Source: Przewalskia tangutica
Lineage: Eukaryota > Streptophyta > Magnoliopsida > Solanales > Solanaceae
DNA length: 64,000 bases
Direction of reading: 5' to 3'
NCBI GenBank assembly: GCA_029844215.1
Contig: CM056718.1
Span: 87,098,764 to 87,162,763 of the forward strand
Shown: piece by piece, positions 57,401 through 64,000 of the stretch
How the letters are laid out: every line of letters begins with the position of its first letter
Numbering within the stretch: the stretch's first letter is position 1
The notes under the pieces: generated by a model
Told to the model about the DNA's origin: nothing
What the model saw: only the letters and a program-made list of their open reading frames with translations
The model's database searches: none
Translations under genes and position numbers: made by a program

Positions 57401-58663
57401 GGCCTTAGATAGGGATTTGTGGAAGACACGGATTAGGGTTGAAGGGTAGTAGATCGTCGAGCGTAGTCCCACTCACGCCCACAAAAAGATAGTTGTAGTG
57501 TGAGCAATGTAGGCCCGATTAGCTCATCACACTTATAGAAGCAGTATTGCTTATATTATCTGTAGTTGATTTCTGTGGCTATGTGTTCTCTAGTGTACTT
57601 TGTTTATATTATTTATTTGTGTTATCTACTGCTTTCTTTTGACAAAATGTGCTACCATGTCGTATTCGATTTTTGTTACCAGCATGTTCATATAGCTTTA
57701 ATTTCTTGTCTCTGACCGTTTATCTTGCTATGCAACGTTTGTTTTGATTGTGATTATGCAGGTCTTGAGCCGAGGGTCTCCCGGAAACAACCGCTCTACC
57801 TACCAAGGTAGAGGTAAGATCTGTGTACACTCTACCCTCCTCAGACCCACGTGGTGGGATTTTACTGGGTATGTTGTTGTTGTATCATAAGCACCAGAAA
57901 CACATAAGCAATACAAAACTATATCTACCAATATACTTGGTGTTTCACAATCAAAGGGTTGAAAAACCAGTACGCGTGTTAAAAATGTGTATGAATCCCC
58001 ATAAACTGAACCAGAAATCCACTTTGAAATTATAGAAACAATTATGTTTAATCCTCTATATCAAATTATGTGGCTCGGACTCTTCAAAAATATCGACGGT
58101 TGCATGTCGGACACTCCAAAAGTAGTGCATTTTTGGAGAATCCAACACTGGTGCGGCAACAAAAGTGAAGAGTCCGTGCAAATTAGATATCAAATGAGAA
58201 GGCCAAATCATATCTAGCTAGTGGTCCACGATTAATCGTTTATTCCAAGAATGTTTGTGTACACTCTACCCTCTCAGACCCCACGTTGTGGGATTTCAGT
58301 GGGTATTTTGTTGTTGTTGTTTATTCCAAGAAGGCCACGATTTGAGAATTGGGAAAGAATAATCATTAGTGGCAAAATAGAGAGGAGGCATCATCAATTG
58401 CGTATGAACCTTAAAATAAAAAAGCAGTCAATCATAAAGACTTTTTTTCAGGAATTAGGCATCATCTAATTAGTTGTTCTATGATCATTCAGACAAATAA
58501 AATCCCATTAACTGTAGACCAAGTTGACAACTATTTAAAACATATTCAGATGAGGTTCTCATAACGACATAGATGTCATTTGAATCCTTACGCAATAGCA
58601 ATTGAAAGGGCGGATGATATAGAAAAACAAAGAACTCCTGTTTTTCACTCACCTTTTCGACAT
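51494..58663 (-). CDS. Makorin-type CCCH/RING E3 ubiquitin ligase, six exons
   Basis: Exons on the minus strand: 58653-58663, 55267-55354, 54412-55175, 53291-53360, 51651-51739, 51494-51530. They join in frame with GT/AG at every junction and total 1059 bp (352 residues plus stop), the size of plant makorins. Zinc fingers in order: C3H 7-25 (CKFFAHGACLKGDHCEFSH), C3H 35-53, C3H 137-155, makorin Cys-His motif 159-182 (CPTCGKHCLHPF), C3HC4 RING 200-256 (CSVCLERV … CDHPFCVSC … CPIC), and a last C3H 292-312 whose His is the first codon of exon 5. All metal ligands are present. Predicted RNA-binding ubiquitin ligase. Start MSKSVLCKFF sits on an 11 bp first coding exon before a consensus gtgagt donor. 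The large first intron is filled with transposons. This is the only intact host gene in the window. Confidence 0.92.
53113..53160 (+). mobile_element. Fossil LINE 3' tail in makorin intron 4
   Basis: The phrase ccaacccaacttgtttggga, then ttgaggtgtcgttgttg, resembles the 3' end of plant RTE-type LINEs, which finish in TTG repeats. Upstream 52300-53110 may be its degraded body, but no domain or target duplication is visible. Confidence 0.45.
55464..55538 (+). mobile_element. 5'-truncated SINE in makorin intron 1
   Basis: 75 bp equal to the 3' half of the SINE at 45743-45921 (cagacccttgtggtccggcc … tgctgccctttt). Flanked by a perfect 16 bp target duplication, taacgatatactttgt at 55448-55463 and 55539-55554. 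It lies antisense to the makorin gene. Confidence 0.93.
55928..57882 (+). mobile_element. RTE-type LINE, 5'-truncated, in makorin intron 1
   Basis: 1955 bp insertion bounded by a perfect 18 bp target duplication, tatcataagcaccagaaa at 55910-55927 and 57883-57900. It ends in a (TTG)n-like tail (atgttgttgttg) with the 3' motif gtggtgggattttactgggt, the hallmark of plant RTE elements. It contains most of the RT and C-terminal region. The endonuclease is absent through 5' truncation. Orientation is opposite to makorin. Confidence 0.95.
56169..57449 (+). pseudogene. RTE reverse transcriptase, 426-codon open stretch
   Basis: The open frame begins after stops at 56100 and 56167 (where the family reads Trp). 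Visible motifs: NYRGIKLLSHTMKVWERVV, ENQFGFMPGGSTTEAIHI, FIDLEKAYDKVPREVLW (residues 82-98), SPFLFALVMDGLTRQI, and the catalytic box LFADDIVLI (residues 171-179). Then come KYFGSIIQGNGEI and the C-terminal MRMLRWMCGPTKRDRIRND and RWFGHVQRR. The HQGSALSPF-type motif is altered to CARIGNSPF. Long, but without endonuclease and with upstream nonsense changes, so not autonomous. Confidence 0.88.
58069..58179. mobile_element. Small MITE in makorin intron 1
   Basis: About 110 bp with inverted ends sharing ggactcttca (58076-58085) and tgaagagtcc (58166-58175), and the interior phrase cactccaaaagtagtgcatt. A possible 6 bp target duplication aaatta flanks it (58063-58068 and 58180-58185). I recognise the sequence type as abundant in Solanaceae; superfamily not determined. 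Confidence 0.65.
58252..58318 (+). mobile_element. 67 bp RTE LINE stub
   Basis: Only the last 67 bp of an RTE element (tgtgtacactctaccctctc … gtgggatttcagtgggtatt … ttgttgtt), equal to the end of the copy at 57822-57882. A perfect 14 bp target duplication gtttattccaagaa lies at 58238-58251 and 58319-58332. An extreme 5' truncation that still completed insertion. Confidence 0.92.
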
Positions 58664-59407
58664 GGCTGGCAGTCGAAACCTAAGGTGGCTTTGGATTTAA
58701 TTGTAGTTATACCTTGAAATACTAGGTTTAAATTTTTTTTGGGAACTTTTGAAAAATAAATGTCATTTGAACCACTGTTTCTTAACCATATACTGATTAA
58801 TGATGATTTGGTTTGATTGCCAAAATAAGTTAGAAGCAATAAATGATGTTCAATCCCATCCAAAATATACCTGGCTAACATTAATTGGATCAAAATTGGC
58901 TAAATAACTAGTCATAATTCAATCCATCCAACTTCACCTCTTTTTGATAATATATATACCCACCCAATACGCACAGTAAAACCTCTATAAATGAATATCC
59001 TTGACACCTAGAAATTATTATCTTATACGGGGTTATTTAATTTATCAATAAATAAATATTTTACTAATTTATCGATAAATTAATATTTATTAATTTATAA
59101 AATAATTTTTATTTTGTACATTATATTTCTCAAATTAAACAATTAATTTTTTCGGTAAATAAGAAAAGAAAATAAATAAATAATTAATTAATGATGGTGC
59201 ATTGTATCTAAGTTTATTAATCTTGTTAAAAAAAAGTTTGTTAATATTGGGTTGGCGTGATTCAAAATAGAATGCATGTAGAAGTACATTAGAATATGAA
59301 GTGTTGTGAATTGTTTCAAGTACACAATATATAGTTTATAAATAGACACATGTACTTTAACTTCATATACCAAAATATAAAAAATCATATATTATATCTT
59401 CTCTTCC

Positions 59408-61363
59408 ATGGCTACTCATTTGAAAGGTGTAAAAAAATCTACGCCAACTGATGAGATGAGAAAAGCATTATGTGAGTACAAAAATAAACATTCCTCTTCA
59501 AGTCAAAAAAAATTGCAACACTGGATTCAACAAAAGTTTGATCTCTCTATTAGTCAATCAACAATATCAAATACTCTTAAAATGTCAACATAGTATTTGT
59601 CAAAAGAGATAACAAATAGCAATGTTAAAAGGCACTAATCAGCAAAATATCCTGAATTAGAAAATGTATTGTATGAGTGGTTTCTCCAAGAGAAAGTGAA
59701 CATGACTGGAGAAATGATTCAAATTAAAGCAAGAGAGTTTCTACAGAAAATGTATGGTGATGCAAATTCAGAATTTAACTTCTCATGTGGTTGGCTAGAA
59801 CGGTTCAAGGCGAGACATGAGATTAAGTTTTATATAAGGTTTGGTGAAAGTGTTTAGTTGTCATGGAGAATATTGAAGAAGCTTTACCTGAAATTCGAGC
59901 TAAATTGGACAAATTTCATTGGAGGATATCTATAATATGGATGAAAAAAAGGCTTATTTTATCGTTTGCAAGCAGATCATTCACTAGCTGCAAGCAATTA
60001 GAAGGACGAAAAAATGACAAGGAAAGACTTATTGTTGTTGTTTATTGAAATGGGGATGGTTCAGATAAAGTATCTCTTTGGATTATTGGTAAGTATGCTA
60101 ATCCTAGATGCTTTAAAAATGTGAATATTAGCAAACTTAGTTGTCATTATCGAGCCAATAAGAAAGCATGAATGGCTGGATTACTCTTTCAACAATTTGT
60201 TCGTTGGTTTGATGATAGAATGACAGATAGAAAAGTATTGCTTATAGTAAATAATTGCCCAGCCCATTCCAAGGTTAGTGAAGGCTTGAGAAATGTTGAA
60301 TTGTTCTTTTGCCTCCAAATAGAACATCAAAAATTCAACCATGTGATGCTGGAATTATTCGAACATTTAAGATTTATTATCGGCGTCGTTTTAACCAGTT
60401 AGTTAGCTACTTTCAGTTAACCGCAAATTGCCTTTCATAATTCCATTTTTATAGGCATATTTGAAGAAAAAGAATTTGCTCATCAGAAAACTTTCTAAAG
60501 ACTCACTTTAGCATAAGAAAGGGAAGCATGCATTGACAAACTATCGGACCTAGCATTGGGTTCTCTGTGGGGGGCGATCCATCGCCTTATTTTGTAGTAG
60601 AGCCTTTGGATGAGAGGGGGGCGCAAGTCTCATTCTAGTTGGGATTCTTTATTTGGAGATCGAGAGCGGGGTCCGGAATAGCATGGTTCAGCAGTGTCCA
60701 GATCTGGCATATTTGCCTCTTCTTGTTCAGTGTCCTCTAGAACCGCAAAAGAAATTGCGTATATTCTGCCTTTTTTTCTCCCAGCAAGAAAACGGATTAT
60801 TCTAGCATCTTCGAAGGCTATGAGATGGGAGCAATAAATCCTGAAAAAATTAATGTCCTGGATGCTATCAATTTTATTAATGCTGCTTGAAATATTAATG
60901 TGAAGGCCACAACTGTCGCAAATTATTTTCGATATTGCAAAATTCGATCCGAGGAAGGTATGCTTCTAGAAGAAGAAACTGGTGATGTTGAAGGCATTCA
61001 AAGATTAGAGGAAGCTATTTCTAATCTACATTATAGAAAATGTCATGAATGTAGAGCAGATGATGAATTATCCTAGTGAAAATGAAGCTTTAATGGAATC
61101 GTCTATGGACGGAGATATTATTCAAAGAGTAATGGGTATGGAAGATGATGACAATCAAGATTCAGATGATAGTAACGCTATACCACATGTTTCTCCAAAA
61201 GAAGTTTTTCTTGCCGTAGAGACTTTGAAAATTACTTGCTTCAAAATGAGAAGAATGTGTCGAATGTAGTTTATGCCCTCCAAAAAGTTAAAGATGAAAT
61301 TGAGTTCAGTTCGTATGAAAAGAAGAACCAATTGACTATAGATACATATTTTAGAAAAGCATA
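59408..61363 (+). pseudogene. Pogo-like transposase (CENP-B HTH and DDE), broken
   Basis: Starts MATHLKGVKKSTPTDEMRKA. The first helix-turn-helix (59408-59590) ends at a TAG. The CENP-B-type domain follows (WFLQEKVNMTGEMIQIKARE, GWLERFKARHEIKF). DDE pieces: NMDEK (about 59936), LLIVNNCPAHSK (60239-60274), and PCDAGII in a shifted frame (about 60341). The second catalytic Asp, normally in IVDNCPAH, is Asn here. The C-terminal part resumes at about 60838 and runs to a stop at 61363 (ending TIDTYFRKA). Several stops, frameshifts and a roughly 420 bp insertion make it inactive. Confidence 0.82.
60415..60837. other. Insertion of unknown origin inside the pogo transposase
   Basis: Transposase coding is interrupted after FNQLV (about 60411) and resumes with PEKINVLDAINFINAA at about 60840. 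The 60540-60830 part is GC-richer, with ggggggcgatccatcgcctt and gatcgagagcggggtccgga, unlike the surrounding AT-rich DNA. The style recalls plant mitochondrial DNA, but I cannot assign a gene. Ends and target duplication are unclear. Confidence 0.45.
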
Positions 61364-61454
61364 AAATTTGAAATAAAAATTATTTAGGAAGTGCTTTATT
61401 TTATGAATTATATATGTAATTTTCATACGTATTTAATGAATTATTTAGGAAGTG

Positions 61455-61510
61455 CTCCCGGAAGCAGCCGCTCTACCTATCAAGGTGGAGGTAAGGTCTG
61501 TGTACACTCC
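61455..61510 (+). mobile_element. RTE LINE 3' region fragment
   Basis: cccggaagcagccgctctac followed by caaggtggaggtaaggtctg is equivalent to 57779-57830 of the RTE element. The TTG tail is missing; the sequence switches to gypsy LTR text after 61510. Probably a remnant cut by a later rearrangement. Confidence 0.7.
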
Positions 61511-62966
61511 TATCTTTCTTCGAGCATGAACCTTATAAAACGAGTGTACGGTGGACGCACGTGTTTTAAATGAACTCGAATTCCTTGTGGTTTATGAAGG
61601 AAGTTACTTGATTTTAAATGTATACTTGACTTGATTTTAAAAGTATAAGTCACTTGGTTTTAAAGGTGTAGGTGTCTTGATTTAAAAGTGTAACCTTGAT
61701 TTTTAAAGAGTAAGTGACTTGATGTTGCAAGGCTAGTGCCTTGGGGCTTTATAAAGGAAAGGATGTACGGTGTACGTACATGGTGCTATTGGGTTCAAGT
61801 CCCTAATATTACATGATATGATTCTTTTTATAACAAGGATGTACGGTGCACGTACATGGTGTTATTGGGTTCAAGTCCCTAATATTATACGACATGGTAA
61901 TGACATGGGTTTTTCTAAGATGATAGTTCATTCTATGTGTTCTAATGAGAGTCAAAGATTATTTTAACTTGCATATGTTTGCTCATATAGCCATTCGTGC
62001 AAGTGTTATATTTCAACATCACCGCGTCCCTCACTAGAGGGCCGACAACATTATGTATATATTTCATGGATTAGCTCCCATGACGTGAGTTGGTACACAC
62101 TCATTGCGGGTCTGAAGGACTCATGCGAGTTCAATTTCCAGGATATTATTCCATGGACTAGCTCTCCGTGATGCGGGTATCGGGTACAAATATCTATTGC
62201 GGGTCTACAAGATCCATGCGGGTGAAATAGTCTCATGAGTAGGATTGCATAATGATTCTGAGGGCAGGTGTCTCTGATTTTGACATGGCTTTCATATTTT
62301 AAAATGGTAATGATTTCATAATTTGGAAATGATACGGTTGACGTCACTTTTAAAAGGCATATTTTAAAAGGTACAGTTGACTATCATTACTTCCATCTTT
62401 GCAAGGCATAGTTGTACTAGTATTTTGATTATCATACTTGCTTCCTGTTATATTTTGGACTGTTATGATCTCATTTACGATTTCATCGTTCACATACTTG
62501 ACATCTTTAAATCGACCCCCTTTCCTCGGGGGGCTGCATTTCATGCCGCAGGTGTAGGTACACAATTTGGTGATCCTCGCTCTTAAGATCTCTGCTCAGT
62601 TTTTTAGGAAACTTCATTATTTCGGAGGCTTGTCTTTTTGGTACGGATCCCTATTATTGTAGGCTTATGTATATTCAGGGGTATGACGGGGCCCTGTCCC
62701 GTCATAGTTTCTTGTCCAAACTAAATGCAGTGCAGTATTCATATGTAAATTTTGGACTTGCAGGAGTTGTATATCTTGTTGGTCATTTGTACTCTTTGTA
62801 TTGTCGGGTTATTCCCTTTATATATAGCGATCTCGTGACTTGCCTTGTTGCTACATATACAGTTTTTCATTTATTATTTGGCCTATGTCTTGTATGGGAT
62901 GTGAGGGTATAAGAGGGGATGCCCAGGTAGGGAACCAGCCGCGTGCCCGGGGTTCGGGTCGTAACA
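61511..62966 (+). mobile_element. LTR J, 5'-truncated (Ty3/gypsy)
   Basis: Plus-oriented LTR piece. It shares acttgattttaaaagtataa-type repeats, gtacggtg(t/c)acgtacatgg (twice, near 61765 and 61840), the tgccgcaggtgtaggtac phrase and the end gcccggggttcgggtcgtaaca with E, D and G. The start is missing. No primer site follows 62966, so it is a solo or 3' LTR. Confidence 0.7.
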
Positions 62967-63173
62967 ACATAGTTGCAACCACAATAATTTGTTAGGGAGG
63001 GACTATCCTAACAACATAGCTCTATCGCACGATCTTAGAGTAAGAAGAATAGAAACCAATCATAAATGTACTATAGCCTCCTGTTTATGGGTGTGGTGCG
63101 CTGCACCGATAACGAACTCTACTGCCTGCGATGCAGTAGATATTCCGAGGACTAACTGCTCTGATACCACTTT
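62967..63173 (-). mobile_element. Element I leader (between LTR and gag)
   Basis: Minus-strand gypsy leader, homologous to 9320-9514 and 15240-15434 (cacgatcttagagtaagaag, accgataacgaactctac). Contains the primer site at 63158-63169. Cut off at 62966 by LTR J. An 8 bp inverted repeat ttgttagg/cctaacaa lies at about 62989-63014. Confidence 0.75.
63158..63169 (-). promoter_or_regulatory. Element I primer-binding site
   Basis: Minus-strand tggtatcagagc, matching initiator-Met tRNA, four bases from the LTR end at 63174. Confidence 0.85.
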
Positions 63174-64000
63174 TGTCACTACCCGAACCGATGGTGCGGC
63201 CGGTCTTATCACGACCCAACCGGGCGCGGCCCGGTGCCCTACAGGCACCCGTTCGGTATACATCGAGAGAATAGCAAATGAACATACACAACACATAAAC
63301 TGTTTAGACAATAAACAACACGAGCTAGCCGATAAAGTGTCTTCCATAAAATATACATAACCAAAAGTACAACAATCTGACTTTGTTCTTACAACCCAAA
63401 CCACAAATGTGACTACTGCACTTCAGGAATAACAAGCGTGGCGGGGCGGGGCCGTCATACCCCGAATGTACATAATATCTACAACATCGGGGAGAAGCGT
63501 TTAAAAGACAAGCCTCGGAGAAATGGAGCTTCGACACTGATCAATGATCCTAAGAATGAGGATCCACCACTCTTTACCCACCTGCGGCGTAACGCGGCCG
63601 AGAAGGGTCGATTACTGATATGTACCAAGTATGTAAAAGCGGAAAAATCGTAATTACATCATAAGTCTAAAATAAAGTGGAGACATATGCGATAATCAAA
63701 TTACGATGCTGCGTGCCTTACTACTGATGAGTAACAAGTATATACTTTCTTTGCGTAAAAAATAGGAGGCTCATGATCAAAGTAGGGTCATCCGCCCGTA
63801 GTATCATTAAGCAATCCTACTCCTGGGACTATTTCACCCGCATAGGTCCTACGGACCCGCAATGGAGCGATGCGCTCCGCATGTGACTATTTCACCCGCA
63901 CAGGACTATTTCACCCGCTTGGGCCCGGTGGGCCCACAATGAGTACAAACGCCGCACTCGCATCATGGGTAGCAAATCCATGGAATTAGTAGTAACCCGG
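63174..64000 (-). repeat. Element I 5' LTR (runs off the window)
   Basis: Minus-oriented gypsy LTR starting TGTCAC at 63174. The first 33 bp are followed at 63207 by a second, diverged version of the LTR end (tatcacgacccaaccgggcg), so the LTR terminus is duplicated. The rest follows the B/C LTR outline (acctgcggcgtaacgcggcc near 63580, cccgcataggtcc repeats near 63840-63920). Confidence 0.78.

Larger units (their letters stand above)
58974..61400 (+). mobile_element. Pogo/Lemi-type (Tc1-mariner) DNA transposon, decayed
   Basis: The left terminal inverted repeat cagtaaaacctctataaatg at 58974 matches the plant pogo-like (Lemi/Emigrant) terminus. A 434 bp AT-rich leader precedes the transposase at 59408. 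The matching right terminus (…ggttttactg) is not found. The region after 61363 instead has the direct repeat attatttaggaagtgct at 61379 and 61440, then LINE-tail and LTR sequence. The right end was probably deleted. Confidence 0.75.

Noticed and set aside
56754..57472. Minus-strand frames of 146-168 codons opposite the RTE RT
   Set aside because: Antisense shadows of a conserved RT reading frame with no domain of their own.
62988..63015. Rho-independent-type terminator from the ttgttagg/cctaacaa inverted repeat
   Set aside because: Nuclear plant sequence without a following T-run; the arms are only 8 bp and sit in a retrotransposon leader.

Overview
This is plant nuclear DNA, almost certainly from an asterid eudicot and most likely Solanaceae. 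Support comes from very long Ty3/gypsy chromovirus LTRs whose ends are TGTCACGACCC and GGGGTATAACA on the + strand, a tRNA-derived SINE and a small MITE of types I associate with Solanaceae, and plant-type gene structure. Almost all coding sequence in the first 38.6 kb and at the right edge belongs to transposable elements. Only one host gene in the window looks intact.

Positions 1-38641 form one stack of nested Ty3/gypsy insertions, which I label A-H. LTR H (ends 38641) is interrupted by LTR F (ends 37534). F is interrupted by element B (ends 22256) and separately by element E (22427-35550, TSD CACAC). B's left LTR is interrupted by LTR C (1-2238 plus 11926-12048), and C is interrupted by the structurally complete but decayed element A (2239-11925). 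B's right LTR carries solo LTR D (15834-19321, TSD AGGTC). E's 5' LTR carries solo LTR G (22776-26353, TSD GTAAA). A, B, C, F, G and H point to the - strand; D and E point to the + strand. A keeps gag, protease, RT, RNase H, integrase and chromodomain remnants. B has lost RT. E has only a broken gag between two 3.8 kb LTRs and must be non-autonomous.

Positions 38642-45190 hold an unclassified repeat-like block, a two-exon fragment of a malectin-type receptor kinase without its kinase domain (40539-41014), a 751 bp hAT-type element with an 8 bp TSD (41088-41838), AT-rich intergenic DNA, and the second exon of an aldose 1-epimerase remnant. That remnant is split by an L1-type LINE (about 45190-50493). 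The LINE itself carries a SINE in ORF1 and a chloroplast atpA fragment, bounded by 23 bp direct repeats, in ORF2.

Positions 51494-58663 (- strand) hold an intact six-exon makorin-type CCCH/RING E3 ubiquitin ligase gene of 352 codons plus stop. Its 3.3 kb first intron holds a 75 bp SINE, a 1955 bp RTE LINE, a MITE and a 67 bp RTE stub. The LINE, SINE and RTE stub are all antisense to the gene.

Positions 58974-61400 hold a dead pogo/Lemi-type DNA transposon. Positions 61511-64000 hold two more gypsy LTR pieces in opposite orientations. I found no operon-like system, CRISPR array, rRNA or tRNA gene. The interest lies in insertion history, host-gene fragments, organelle DNA, and paired-LTR differences that may be a consensus artefact.
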